The translations under genes and the position numbers were made by a program. A stretch of DNA of 33,489 nucleotides, taken from NCBI GenBank assembly GCA_026709985.1, contig JAPORY010000088.1, positions 1 to 33,489 on the forward strand, in the 5' to 3' direction. The notes under the pieces were generated by a model. The model did not search any database and was not told the DNA's origin. It saw nothing but the letters and a program-made list of their open reading frames with translations. The stretch comes from Aestuariivita sp. (GTDB lineage Bacteria; Pseudomonadota; Alphaproteobacteria; Rhodobacterales; Rhodobacteraceae). Shown here piece after piece: positions 24,530 through 33,434 of this stretch; positions within the stretch are counted from its first letter, which is position 1; each line of letters starts with the position of its first letter.

Positions 24530-26079
24530 GCAAAATGGTCAAAAATAACGCAGCTACCCTCGAGGCCCGAGAGGGATTCGAAGATATCCCATCGGTCGGC
24601 AATACTGACGGACTTGGGTGTCATTCAAAGTCGGAAATGCAAAAGGCCGCACGGATGAGCGGCAGTGCTGAGATTCTTGACCAATATGCGAAAGACTACC
24701 CGCAAGGGCCGCATGATAAACCACAGTCGATGTGTCCCGCCTTCGGATCGCTGCGGGTTGGCCTTAGGATGCGCCGAGTTGCCACTGTTTTGTCAGGCTC
24801 CGCCTGCTGCGTTTACGGGCTAACATTTGTTAGCCATTTTTATGGGGCGCGACGATCAGTCGGATATGTGCCATTTAATTCAGAAACTTTGGTTACTGGA
24901 AAGTTATTCGAGGATATTCATGCGAGCGCACATGAATTGGCTGACCCGGCTCGCTTTGATGCGATTGTAATCACTAATTTATGCGTTCCAACAGCATCGG
25001 GAGTGCCTCTCAAACTATTGCCTAAAGAAATCAATGGTGTGCGAATCATTGGAATCGACGTGCCCGGTTTCGGGGTGCCGACCCATGCCGAGGCAAAAGA
25101 CGTTCTCGCTGGCGCGATGCTTCAATACGCGCTTACTGAGGCGTCCTCAGGCCCGGTGGCCGCACCGATGGGATTTAAATCTGATCGGCCAACGATCACC
25201 TTACTCGGTGAGATGTTCCCAGCTGACCCTATGATGATCGGGCGTATGCTTGATCCGTTAGACTTAGCCTTGGGCCCAGTGGTCCCCTGTCGCGAATGGC
25301 GAGAATTGTATGCCGCTCTTGATTGTGGAGCAGTCGCTGCAATCCATCCGTTCTATACCAGTGCAACGCGCGTTTTTGAGAAAGCTGGTCGGCCGATGGT
25401 AGGATCGGCACCAGTCGGTTTTGAGGGTACTGCGGCCTGGTTGGCTGCGATCGGTGAGGTTTTTGGTCTCGAAAACGATAAAGTTGCGAAGGCGCAAAAT
25501 CAGTTCTTGCCAGCGATCAGAGAAGCGTTGAAGTCCGCACCGGTTGACGGGACCATCACTCTCAGTGGTTATGAGGGTAGCGAGTTACTGGTTGCGCGGC
25601 TGTTGATCGAATGTGGTGCGCAAATTCCCTATGTTGGCACCGCTTGCCCGGCGACCAACTGGTCGGCGATTGATGCGGCTTGGTTGCAGGCAAACGGAAC
25701 GAAGGTTCAGTTCCGTGCCTCTTTGGAAAATGATGTTGCAGCGATGGAAGCAATTCAGCCGGATCTCGCGATTGGAACGACTCCCGTCGTTCAAAAGGCT
25801 AAGGAGGCGGGCATTCCGGCGCTCTATTTTACCAATTTAATTTCAGCACGACCCTTGATGGGTGTTGCTGGTGCGGGGTCCCTGCAACAGGTCGTCAATG
25901 CTGCTATTGCCAATAAGGGTCGTATGGCGCGTTTTCGAGAATTTTTTGCCGGCGTCGGCAGCGACGACAGGGCTGGAATTTGGGAAGGTGATCCAAATTT
26001 GAGGCCCGAGTTTCGTAGCATCCAGCAAAAAAAGCTAGAGCGGCAAGCGAAAGCGGCCAAGGCGCAGGAGATGGTTTGA
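24526..26079 (+). CDS. bchY: Chlorophyllide reductase subunit BchY
   Basis: BchY is the NifD-like half of the catalytic component of chlorophyllide a reductase. The 517-residue protein has the expected cluster-binding cysteines: Cys70 in QSMCPAFG, Cys94 or Cys95 in GSACCVYG, and Cys153 in NLCVPTASG. The fourth, from BchZ, completes the Y-Z site. The ATG is in the 4-base overlap with bchX. After its stop the next gene, bchZ, begins 28 or more bases on, depending on which start is used. Confidence 0.97.
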   Translation: MSKMVKNNAATLEAREGFEDIPSVGNTDGLGCHSKSEMQKAARMSGSAEILDQYAKDYPQGPHDKPQSMCPAFGSLRVGLRMRRVATVLSGSACCVYGLTFVSHFYGARRSVGYVPFNSETLVTGKLFEDIHASAHELADPARFDAIVITNLCVPTASGVPLKLLPKEINGVRIIGIDVPGFGVPTHAEAKDVLAGAMLQYALTEASSGPVAAPMGFKSDRPTITLLGEMFPADPMMIGRMLDPLDLALGPVVPCREWRELYAALDCGAVAAIHPFYTSATRVFEKAGRPMVGSAPVGFEGTAAWLAAIGEVFGLENDKVAKAQNQFLPAIREALKSAPVDGTITLSGYEGSELLVARLLIECGAQIPYVGTACPATNWSAIDAAWLQANGTKVQFRASLENDVAAMEAIQPDLAIGTTPVVQKAKEAGIPALYFTNLISARPLMGVAGAGSLQQVVNAAIANKGRMARFREFFAGVGSDDRAGIWEGDPNLRPEFRSIQQKKLERQAKAAKAQEMV

Positions 26080-26107
26080 TGCAAAACCTTTTGCGCTGTC
26101 ACTCTGC

Positions 26108-27652
26108 GTGTATCTATCGCAGATGTTGCAAATTAGGGATGGCAAAGTTCATGATAATGTTCGCGAAGGGCAGGACCAGATCATGCTGATCTTCGACCAT
26201 GATCGTGCGGGCGGATACTGGGGCGCTGTTTATGCTTTTTGTGCAGTAAAGGGCCTACAGGTCGTCATTGATGGTCCCGTGGGTTGCGAAAACCTGCCGG
26301 TAACGAGCGTGCTACATTACACGGATGCGTTGCCGCCGCACGAACTCCCAATTGTTGTTACCGGACTTGGCGAAGAGGAACTAGGGCGTGACGGCACCGA
26401 GGGTGCGATGAAGCGTGCGTGGGACGTGTTGGATCCGGCACTGCCAGCGGTTGTGGTTACCGGCTCAATTGCAGAGATGATTGGAGGCGGTGTCACCCCG
26501 CAAGGGACAGCACTTCAGCGTTTCCTACCGCGAACCATTGATGAAGATCAATGGGAGTCGGCGGATCGAGCCATGACTTGGATTTTCACTGAGTTCGGTA
26601 TGACCAAGGGTCGGATGCCGCCCGAGAAGAAACGGGACTCGCAGCAAGCTCCTCGCGTTAACATTCTGGGGCCGATGTACGGCACCTTCAATATGGCCAG
26701 CGACCTCGCCGAGATCAGACGGTTGATTGAGGGAATCGGTGCTGAGGTGAATATGGTGATGCCACTGGGTGCTCATTTGGCAGAAATGCGGTCTCTCGTA
26801 AACGCTGACGTCAATATTTGCATGTATCGCGAGTTTGGTCGAGGACTCTGTGAGTTGCTTGGCAAGCCGTATTTGCAAGCACCGATTGGGGTTGAGAGTA
26901 CGACGAAGTTTTTGCGCCGTCTTGGTGAACTGTTGGATTTGGATCCAGAGCCATTCATTGAGAGAGAAAAGCACTCCACCATCAAACCGATCTGGGACTT
27001 GTGGCGATCTGTGACACAGGATTTTTTCGCCACAGCATCTTTTGGGATTGTGGCACATGAGACGTATACCCGTGGGATTCGACTATTCCTAGAGGAAGAC
27101 ATGGGGTTACCTTGCGCTTTTGCCGTTCCACGTTGCGCCGGGTCAAAGACGGACAATGTCAATGTACAGGACCTTATCGCCCAAAAGCAGCCGTTGATTG
27201 TGATGGGGTCGATCAACGAGAAAATGTACCTAGCCGGGAACCAAGGTGGTCATGGGCCGCGCCCGGCATTTATTCCGGCTAGTTTTCCTGGAGCGGCGAT
27301 CCGCCGTGCAACAGGAACGCCGTTTATGGGTTATGCGGGAGCCACTTACCTCGTGCAAGAGGTTTGCAACGGGCTCTTTGACGCGTTGTTTCATATTCTA
27401 CCGTTGGGAACCGCTTTGGACGCTGTTGAAGCGACGCCAACGCGATTACGGCGCGATTTTCCGTGGGATCCCGACGCCCAAGAAATGTTGGACCGGATTG
27501 TGGCTCAGCATCCAATCCTGACGCGGATTTCCGCGGCCAAGAATCTGCGTGATGCGGCGGAGAACGCGGCGCTCGCGCAAGGAGACGAGAGGGTGGTGAT
27601 TGAAACCGTGCGCACCCTTGATCCCAGTTTTGCTCTGATTGAAGACGAATAA
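26108..27652 (+). CDS. bchZ: Chlorophyllide reductase subunit BchZ
   Basis: BchZ is the NifK-like partner of BchY. The conserved core starts at [18 protein letters not shown] and includes the cluster Cys in [20 protein letters not shown], then [15 protein letters not shown] and [14 protein letters not shown]. The C-terminal part includes [20 protein letters not shown]. Three starts are possible: GTG 26108, ATG 26123 and ATG 26183. The longest gives 514 residues, and the residues before 26183 look protein-like, so the long form is kept, but I cannot decide by eye. Promoter activity for the puf genes is often found inside bchZ in relatives. I could not identify such a promoter here. Confidence 0.95.
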   Translation: MYLSQMLQIRDGKVHDNVREGQDQIMLIFDHDRAGGYWGAVYAFCAVKGLQVVIDGPVGCENLPVTSVLHYTDALPPHELPIVVTGLGEEELGRDGTEGAMKRAWDVLDPALPAVVVTGSIAEMIGGGVTPQGTALQRFLPRTIDEDQWESADRAMTWIFTEFGMTKGRMPPEKKRDSQQAPRVNILGPMYGTFNMASDLAEIRRLIEGIGAEVNMVMPLGAHLAEMRSLVNADVNICMYREFGRGLCELLGKPYLQAPIGVESTTKFLRRLGELLDLDPEPFIEREKHSTIKPIWDLWRSVTQDFFATASFGIVAHETYTRGIRLFLEEDMGLPCAFAVPRCAGSKTDNVNVQDLIAQKQPLIVMGSINEKMYLAGNQGGHGPRPAFIPASFPGAAIRRATGTPFMGYAGATYLVQEVCNGLFDALFHILPLGTALDAVEATPTRLRRDFPWDPDAQEMLDRIVAQHPILTRISAAKNLRDAAENAALAQGDERVVIETVRTLDPSFALIEDE

Positions 27653-27667
27653 TTGAGGAGGAATGAC

Positions 27668-27886
27668 ATGGCGAATGTAAGCAATCAAGTCGACCCGAGG
27701 GCGCATCGGCCGCCACGGGTAGAGTTCATGATTTATTTTTCAGTCATTTTCTTGGCAACGCTGCCGCTCGCGAGTCTAACTTGGCTTTTGGCAGCGATCA
27801 AGAGTTCAGGGGTGCCGGCCAAAGGGCCGATTGCGCGTGCTTGGACGCAGGCGCGCATCATCACTCCGATGATTTTTTCCGCATGA
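27668..27886 (+). CDS. pufQ: PufQ, puf operon protein involved in bacteriochlorophyll supply
   Basis: The 72-residue product matches PufQ in size and pattern: a basic N-terminus, one membrane helix (about residues 21-44, MIYFSVIFLATLPLASLTWL), then VPAKGPIARAWTQAR and TPMIF. PufQ is required for normal bacteriochlorophyll formation and photosynthetic complex assembly in Rhodobacter. The ATG at 27668 follows GAGGAGG closely. An upstream in-frame start at 27653 would overlap this site. It is 15 bases after bchZ, and its presence argues for an alphaproteobacterial type of puf operon. Confidence 0.88.
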   Translation: MANVSNQVDPRAHRPPRVEFMIYFSVIFLATLPLASLTWLLAAIKSSGVPAKGPIARAWTQARIITPMIFSA

Positions 27887-27908
27887 CGAATGCGGATACC
27901 GAGACTGG

Positions 27909-27950
27909 CCGTCTGACGAAGACGGACAGGAGCCCGAGGGGAGCCTCCCC
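27909..27950 (+). promoter_or_regulatory. Two RNA hairpins between pufQ and pufB
   Basis: CCGTCT-GACGA-AGACGG (27909-27925) and GGGGA-GCC-TCCCC (27938-27950) are perfect small stems in the 119-base pufQ-pufB spacer. Neither has a following T tract, so they are not obvious terminators. In Rhodobacter this spacer is where the long puf transcript is processed to give a pufB-led mRNA, so a 5'-end processing or protection role is plausible. Confidence 0.6.
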
Positions 27951-28005
27951 GAAGGTCCCAGCTGCGGGGAACGCGGCGTCAGCATAGCATTCCGGAGGAA
28001 AGTTA

Positions 28006-28155
28006 ATGGCTGATCACAGTGACCTGTCATTTACGGGTCTAACCGATGAACAGGCGCAAGAATTGCATTCTGTCTATATGAGCGGGCTCTGGCTGTTTGC
28101 CGCCGTGGCAATCATCGCTCATTTGGCGGTATTCATCTGGCGTCCTTGGTTCTGA
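28006..28155 (+). CDS. pufB: Light-harvesting 1 (B870) beta polypeptide
   Basis: The 49-residue protein has a polar N-terminus ([20 protein letters not shown]), a single membrane helix (about 28-45) and the usual IWRPWF end. His39 in IIAHLAVF is the bacteriochlorophyll ligand, and His21 is the second conserved His. GGAGGAAAG lies just ahead of the ATG. It is the first structural gene of the LH1 pair and is followed after 13 bases by pufA. It is short, but unambiguous from its sequence and place. Confidence 0.96.
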   Translation: MADHSDLSFTGLTDEQAQELHSVYMSGLWLFAAVAIIAHLAVFIWRPWF

Positions 28156-28168
28156 GGAGGGTTGAACT

Positions 28169-28333
28169 ATGGCAAGGTTTTATAAGATCTGGCTCGTTTT
28201 TGATCCGCGTCGTGTGTTTGTGGCACAAGGCGTTTTCTTATTCCTGCTGGCAGCGATGATTCATCTCGTTCTGCTTAGCACGGATCACTTCAATTGGTTT
28301 GAACTAGCGGCCATGAAGGCGGCCGGCGGTTAG
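28169..28333 (+). CDS. pufA: Light-harvesting 1 (B870) alpha polypeptide
   Basis: The 54-residue protein begins [17 protein letters not shown], the classic LH1 alpha N-terminus. A membrane helix spans about residues 14-38, with His32 in [10 protein letters not shown] as the bacteriochlorophyll ligand. GAGGAGGG precedes the ATG and overlaps the pufB stop. Alpha and beta pair around the reaction centre to form the LH1 ring. A strong RNA hairpin lies downstream, which in relatives gives excess pufBA mRNA over pufLM. Confidence 0.96.
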   Translation: MARFYKIWLVFDPRRVFVAQGVFLFLLAAMIHLVLLSTDHFNWFELAAMKAAGG

Positions 28334-28359
28334 GGCTACTTGAGGTGGCATAAAAGCTC

Positions 28360-28399
28360 GTTGCGGGCGACTGATTAAAATTAGTCGGTTGCCCGCGAC
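28360..28399 (+). promoter_or_regulatory. Large pufA-pufL intercistronic mRNA hairpin
   Basis: The arms 28360-28378 and 28381-28399 can pair over 19 positions in RNA, with four G-U pairs and otherwise Watson-Crick pairs. The innermost pairs must open to make a loop around AAAA. There is no T tract after it. A stem-loop at this place protects the upstream pufBA message from 3' decay in Rhodobacter and so sets the LH1 to reaction-centre ratio. The same role is inferred here. Confidence 0.88.
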
Positions 28400-28469
28400 A
28401 ACCAAGAAACCTGACGTTAACAGTTGCTGGTGCTTAGGATAGAGACCAGCCAATACAGGGACAAACAGG

Positions 28470-29321
28470 ATGGCACTTCTTAGTTTTGAACGGAAGTATC
28501 GCGTTCGTGGGGGAACTCTTGTCGGCGGAGATATTTTTGACTTCTGGGTGGGTCCCTTCTACGTGGGCTTCTTTGGAGTTACGACGATATTTTTCTCACT
28601 CCTTGGCACGATTTTGATTTTCTGGGGTGCATCGCAGCAGGGGACATTCAATCCTTGGCTCATCAACATTGCCCCGCCTGATCTCAGCTATGGCTTAGGT
28701 TTGGCGCCATTGCTTGAAGGGGGGCTTTGGCAAATCATTACGATTTGTGCGACCGGTGCTTTTGTCAGTTGGGCACTGCGTGAGGTCGAGATTTGCCGCA
28801 AGCTAGGCATTGGTTACCATGTACCGATCGGATTTAGCTTTGCGATTTTGGCTTATGTAACGCTGGTGATTTTTCGTCCGTTATTGTTAGGCGCGTGGGG
28901 GCATGGGTTCCCGTACGGGATCTTTAGCCATTTGGACTGGGTCTCGAACACGGGTTATGCTTATCTGCATTTTCACTATAATCCCGCTCATATGTTAGCG
29001 GTGACGTTGTTTTTCACCACCACCCTCGCTTTGGCTTTGCATGGGGCTTTGATTTTATCGGCGGCTAATCCTGAGGCTGGTGAGGAGATGAAGACTCCGG
29101 ATCACGAAGACACGTTTTTCCGTGATTTCATCGGATATTCAATCGGGACACTGGGCATTCATCGACTGGGTTATTTGCTCGCGATCAATGCGGTGTTTTT
29201 CAGCGCCGTTTGTATCATCATTTCTGGACCTGTTTGGACAGCTGGCTGGCCCGAGTGGTGGAACTGGTGGTTAGAGTTGCCGATATGGGGTGATAATCCC
29301 ATGCCGGTTGGAGGATTATAA
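28470..29321 (+). CDS. pufL: Photosynthetic reaction centre L subunit
   Basis: PufL is one of the two membrane proteins that hold the reaction-centre pigments. The 283-residue length and start ([15 protein letters not shown]) are typical. Five membrane helices are evident. Cofactor ligands can be placed: His154 for the accessory bacteriochlorophyll (FSHLDW), His174 for the special pair (YNPAHM), and His191 and His231 for the non-heme iron (ALHGAL, GIHRLG). It ends two bases before the pufM ATG, with the pufM ribosome binding site inside its last codons. Confidence 0.98.
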   Translation: MALLSFERKYRVRGGTLVGGDIFDFWVGPFYVGFFGVTTIFFSLLGTILIFWGASQQGTFNPWLINIAPPDLSYGLGLAPLLEGGLWQIITICATGAFVSWALREVEICRKLGIGYHVPIGFSFAILAYVTLVIFRPLLLGAWGHGFPYGIFSHLDWVSNTGYAYLHFHYNPAHMLAVTLFFTTTLALALHGALILSAANPEAGEEMKTPDHEDTFFRDFIGYSIGTLGIHRLGYLLAINAVFFSAVCIIISGPVWTAGWPEWWNWWLELPIWGDNPMPVGGL

Positions 29322-29323
29322 TT

Positions 29324-30316
29324 ATGGCCATTCGCGAGTATCAGAATATCTTCACCCAAGTTCAGGTACAGGGTACGCCTGAATGGGGCATGGATGACAA
29401 TGGTCGCATGATGCGCGAGCGTATTGGTCGCCCGCGGTTCAGTTCATTAGTTGGATGGTTTGGTAACGCGCAGATTGGCCCGATTTACCTTGGGTGGACG
29501 GGCGTTGTTTCACTGACGACTGGGATTTTGTGGCTCAACATTATTGGGCTGAATATGTTGGCGCAGGTTGGCTGGGACATTCCAGAGTTCATTCGCCAGT
29601 TCTTCTGGCTTGCGCTTGAGCCGCCGAGTCCGAAATATGGGTTATCAATGCCGCCTCTTGATGACGGGGGTTGGTATATCATCGCAAGTTTTTTCTTATT
29701 GGTTTCAGTTATGACGTGGTGGTTGCGGACGTATTTGCTTGCGGCCGAACACAAGATGGGGAAACATGTTGCTTGGGCGTTCTTGGCAGCCATTTGGCTG
29801 TTTCTCGTGCTGGGTCTGTTTCGTCCGATTCTTATGGGATCTTGGTCCGAGGCGGTACCGTATGGAATTTTCCCGCATTTAGATTGGACGACGGCGTTTT
29901 CGATTCGGTACGGCAATCTCTACTATAATCCGTTTCACGCACTTTCGATCGTCTTTCTTTATGGTTCTGTTCTGCTGTTTTGCATGCACGGGGGAACGAT
30001 ATTGGCGGTCACGCGTTACGGGGGCGATAGAGAATTGGAGCAGATTGTTGATCGCGGCACGGCGACGGAGCGTGCGGCACTTTTTTGGCGATGGACGATG
30101 GGCTTTAATGCGACCATGGAGGGAATCCACCGATGGGCTCTATGGTTTGCGATACTAACTCCTATTACCGGTGGGATTGGCATATTGCTCACGGGCACTG
30201 TTGTCGACAATTGGTTCATATGGGCTCAAGAGCACAATTTTGCTCCAATTTATGACGGCGCGTTTGGATATGAGGACTACACGACCTATGAGGCGTTCAT
30301 TGGGAGGGAGAACTAA
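29324..30316 (+). CDS. pufM: Photosynthetic reaction centre M subunit
   Basis: The 330-residue M subunit pairs with PufL. Recognisable ligands are His185 (FPHLDW, accessory pigment), His205 (YNPFHAL, special pair), and iron ligands His222 (CMHGG), Glu237 (DRELEQ) and His269 (GIHRW). Trp255 in FWRWTMG packs against the QA quinone in known structures. Each position is shifted by +3 relative to Rhodobacter sphaeroides, as expected from a small N-terminal difference. The C-terminus is longer than the shortest homologues ([11 protein letters not shown]). pufC starts two bases after its stop. Confidence 0.98.
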   Translation: MAIREYQNIFTQVQVQGTPEWGMDDNGRMMRERIGRPRFSSLVGWFGNAQIGPIYLGWTGVVSLTTGILWLNIIGLNMLAQVGWDIPEFIRQFFWLALEPPSPKYGLSMPPLDDGGWYIIASFFLLVSVMTWWLRTYLLAAEHKMGKHVAWAFLAAIWLFLVLGLFRPILMGSWSEAVPYGIFPHLDWTTAFSIRYGNLYYNPFHALSIVFLYGSVLLFCMHGGTILAVTRYGGDRELEQIVDRGTATERAALFWRWTMGFNATMEGIHRWALWFAILTPITGGIGILLTGTVVDNWFIWAQEHNFAPIYDGAFGYEDYTTYEAFIGREN

Positions 30317-30318
30317 TT

Positions 30319-31446
30319 ATGTTGTCCAAGTGGTTTGATGAATGGAATAGGAAAAACCCGACCGATATTTTTGGCCCGGCTATTTTGGTGGGTGCTATTG
30401 GAGCTGCGGTTCTTGTAGCCATTCTGCTTGTTACTTGGGGGCAACCTTTTGCAACATCCTCAATGCAAACGGGTCCGAGGGGTACAGGAATGGAAGTGGT
30501 CGAGTTCAATTCTGACTTAGATCGCCCTGACCCGACCATCGCTGGTTACTATACAGAAGAGGTTTATCTGCCGCAGGGTAATGAACCGCTAGCCAGGGAC
30601 ATTTATCAAAATGTTCAGGTTCTCGGTGATTTGACCGAGGACAACTTCAATCGTGTTATGAACGCGATCACTCAGTGGGTCAGTCCAGAGGAGGGGTGTG
30701 CATATTGTCATGGGGATGCGGACATCGAAGACTATGGCAACGATGATCTCTATACCAAGGTTGTTTCTCGACGTATGATTGAGATGACCCAAGCCATTAA
30801 TGAGGAATGGAGCGGTCATGTTAATGCCGTCAAGGAGGTTGGCGTAAACTGCTATACGTGCCATCGAGGTGAGAATGTACCGTCCGACATTTGGTTCAAG
30901 GTCGGGACGGTAAATGAGGCTGCTGCGGGCTGGTCTGCGATTCAGAATCGGGTAACGCCGATCAGTCATTCGACCTCTCTTCCTTCTGACGCTTTAGAGA
31001 CGTACCTCTTGGAAGAGAACCAGATTGTCGTGCACGATTTAGAGAGTCGGGTTGCGGGCGGACCGGCAAGCGAAACGGATCTATTGCCGTCCATTCAAGA
31101 CACGGAGCGAACCTATTCCCTCATGAATTACTTCTCAAATTCGCTAGGCGTTAATTGTCTGTTTTGTCACAATTCTCGGGCCTTTTATTCGGCGGCAGGT
31201 GAGGTGACGCCGCAATGGTCGACGGCGTCTCTTGGCATCTTGATGGTGCAGGAGTTAAACAACGGGTATCTGGTTCCGTTAAAGGACACCTATCCGGAGG
31301 AGCGATTGGGACCAGTGTTTGCCGATGCGCCGAAGGTCGCCTGTCGAACCTGTCATAAGGGTTATCAGCAGCCGTTGCAGGGTACGAATATGATTGCGGA
31401 CTGGCCGGAACTCGCACGTACTGAGGCCCCGGTTTACGATCAGTAA
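30319..31446 (+). CDS. pufC: Reaction-centre-bound tetraheme cytochrome c
   Basis: PufC re-reduces the photo-oxidised special pair. The 375-residue protein has four CxxCH heme sites: residues 127-131 (CAYCH), 178-182 (CYTCH), 280-284 (CLFCH) and 342-346 (CRTCH). Met-bearing helices precede the sites, for example RVMNAI and YSLMNYF. An N-terminal helix (about 19-40) is not followed by a lipobox Cys, unlike Blastochloris viridis, so the protein is probably held by an uncleaved membrane anchor. It is the last gene of the puf operon. No pufX is present, and the sequence after its stop has no clear terminator. Confidence 0.97.
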   Translation: MLSKWFDEWNRKNPTDIFGPAILVGAIGAAVLVAILLVTWGQPFATSSMQTGPRGTGMEVVEFNSDLDRPDPTIAGYYTEEVYLPQGNEPLARDIYQNVQVLGDLTEDNFNRVMNAITQWVSPEEGCAYCHGDADIEDYGNDDLYTKVVSRRMIEMTQAINEEWSGHVNAVKEVGVNCYTCHRGENVPSDIWFKVGTVNEAAAGWSAIQNRVTPISHSTSLPSDALETYLLEENQIVVHDLESRVAGGPASETDLLPSIQDTERTYSLMNYFSNSLGVNCLFCHNSRAFYSAAGEVTPQWSTASLGILMVQELNNGYLVPLKDTYPEERLGPVFADAPKVACRTCHKGYQQPLQGTNMIADWPELARTEAPVYDQ

Positions 31447-31934
31447 TTTGTTCTAGACATCATTGTTATTGTTGAACTTTTGATGAATGGCTGATTGAGC
31501 GATCTTGAAATTACTCGATTGATGATCCGACCTTACGGACGACCAAGCAACCCGCATTGTGTTTGTTCATCAGAGGGAGGAGGGTAGACAAGAACGGGGA
31601 ATGTTCACAACGCGCTTTTTGACCGTTCTTTGTATGCCAAAAACGGCCGCTTCGCCTGAAAAGCCGCACGAGCGGCCCGTAGAGCGTCTTCTTGTCTTTT
31701 GTGGTCGTTAACCAAAATTATGCGCCAACACCAGTCGGCGTGCGCCTGGGTGGGCGAATGTTTGGCCGATGAATGAAATTTTGCCAAAAAGATCGAAAAT
31801 TGGCTCTATTGCCGGATGGATTTTCGTGGGGATGCCGCGTAAGATCGAATCACCCCACCGTATCAGATTGATAAGCTGGCGTTGTCGTCCGTGGTCGGTG
31901 GCTCGGTGTCCTTGAACAGGATTGAGGGTGGTAG
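31447..31934. other. Gene-poor stretch after pufC
   Basis: No supported gene lies in these ~490 bases. A minus-strand frame at 31605-31787 has a plausible-looking C-terminal run (DALRAARAAFQAKRPFLA) and may be a fragment, but nothing identifies it. I found no convincing Rho-independent terminator for the puf operon here. Confidence 0.3.
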
Positions 31935-32423
31935 ACTCCCGGGGTCGACACCGCCCTCTTCCATGACTTCTTCGAGCCGGGAGGGGATAACGGTCTTACA
32001 GAGGCGCGGGTCGGGTTCAGCGGTGCCGACCTATTGGAGATTGCTTACCCCGCTACACCTGACCAATGGACTGAGATTCCGGGGATTGGGCAGATAAGGA
32101 TAATTATCCGAAAAGGGGATAACCTGATCCATTTCAGGCAGAAAGCCGGTACGCGAATGCCGACAAGCGGGAGGCGTACCATCCGGGTCAACCTCCTGCC
32201 CACTTGCAGCGACTGCTGGGGCGCCGATCTCGTCCCAGCGTCAGACTTTCAGCAGGCAAAGAGGAGCAGAACCCTATTATGTCTTCGGAGAGGGAAACTG
32301 CCGGTCTGCCGATCACGTAAGAACACAGGCCGGCCATCGGCAGGTCGATTGCCGGAGACACACCACGTCCACTCCGAACAGCAACGGCTATCATACGTGG
32401 GTGAATTGCAACCCTTTTTCTAA
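31935..32423 (+). other. Long open frame, possible degraded gene
   Basis: The plus strand is open for 162 codons between a TAG and a TGA. The first ~60 residues look like protein (VDTALFHDFFEPGGDNG, then ARVGFSGADLLEIAYPATP and GIGQIRIIIRKGDNLIHF), while the rest is Arg/Ser-rich and looks out of frame. There is no good start or ribosome binding site. It may be an N-terminal fragment followed by a frameshift. I do not recognise the family. Confidence 0.25.
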
Positions 32424-32647
32424 TGTCGGTACTACTCTTAACTTAGGGCCAAGGTGCGGTGACGTGCCGAATGGCCTCGGAAGCTGGGTCTGCACACGCG
32501 AACCAAGATTCTGGTGCATTCCACCAAATAACACCACTCGCGTAAGATTCCATGACAACGCGGCGCACTACCGGGTCGTGAACAACCCAAACGCAATCTT
32601 CGAGGTTCAGACCGATAGCGACTACTGCATGTGATCGCTGACGGTAT

Positions 32648-32890
32648 TTGTCGAACACACAGGTCGGTCTCATGGCCGCCTATCAAGACTCACGCGCCGC
32701 AACCCTGTTCCGAGACTTCATTAAAGCCAAAGCCACCGCAGATATCATCATTCAACCCGACGAGATCATCGTGCGGGTCGGCCGCCGCGCCCATAACCCT
32801 TTCCTGCTAAATGCCGGGTTCGCTGATATCAAAATTTATGTCCCGTGGCTACAAAACCGCCGCCTCACTTTCCAATTTGTATCAACCTAA
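32648..32890 (+). pseudogene. C-terminal fragment of a probable transposase
   Basis: Seventy to eighty residues end in PDEIIVRVGRRAHNPFLL and then VPWLQNRRLTFQF, with a stop. An [RV]R..RRAHNP..L motif followed by a VPW strand resembles the C-terminal beta domain of some DDE transposases. The frame is closed by a TGA just upstream and has no proper start, so the catalytic part is missing. No terminal inverted repeats were found around it. Confidence 0.4.
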
Positions 32891-33315
32891 AACGAGAAAA
32901 TGTCATAACAGCAAACTTTGTTGGGAATCCAGGCTAGGTCAGCTTGCAGGCCGCCAACAAGCGTAGGCAACGATGGGGGAGAGCAATAGCCCGGATGAAC
33001 GCGATGATAAGCATGCCAAGGCTATGCTGAAGGACCGCGAGAATTTTTCTGAAAACAGAAATCCTGCAAGTCAATTAAACTGCCCAAACGGAATTTAATC
33101 CCCGCTTTCAACAATGAAGTGCAACGGCCGGCGTTTTTTCCTAGACTTCAGTGTTTACCTGAACTGGTGGATTGACGCCGGGGTGCTCAAGGATGGTTCG
33201 CTGTGTTGTTAGCGGTCAACAGCGGCCGAAATCTCTTCCAGAGAGTTTAGCGTAGCCGCGGGTCAAGCGCAAGTGGGGTGGAATTCAAAGCCGACCGGCG
33301 GCGCGGAGAGCGGCC

Positions 33316-33353
33316 GCAGCCGCCGAGCGGCGGGCCCGCCGCTCGGCGGCTGC
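33316..33353. repeat. Perfect 38-bp GC-rich palindrome
   Basis: The arms 33316-33334 and 33335-33353 are exact reverse complements with no spacer. They are almost wholly G and C and built from repeats of GCCGCCGAGCGG type. There is no T tract on either side. It lies downstream of the IS30-like transposase end (minus strand), where it could act as a transcription barrier. Confidence 0.85.
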
Positions 33354-33434
33354 GAAATGTCTCCATTGTTGTTGCCATTTCGGTTGTGGTGGTGTCGTGA
33401 CGAGCCCGACCACTCGCCAACCGCCGCGGTACCG

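Noticed and set aside
27909-27950. Rho-independent terminator between pufQ and pufB
   Set aside because: The hairpins have no T tract and sit inside an operon; an mRNA processing or stability role is more likely.
31447-31600. pufX gene after pufM or after pufC
   Set aside because: pufC follows pufM by two bases, and no small membrane protein frame with a ribosome binding site follows pufC.
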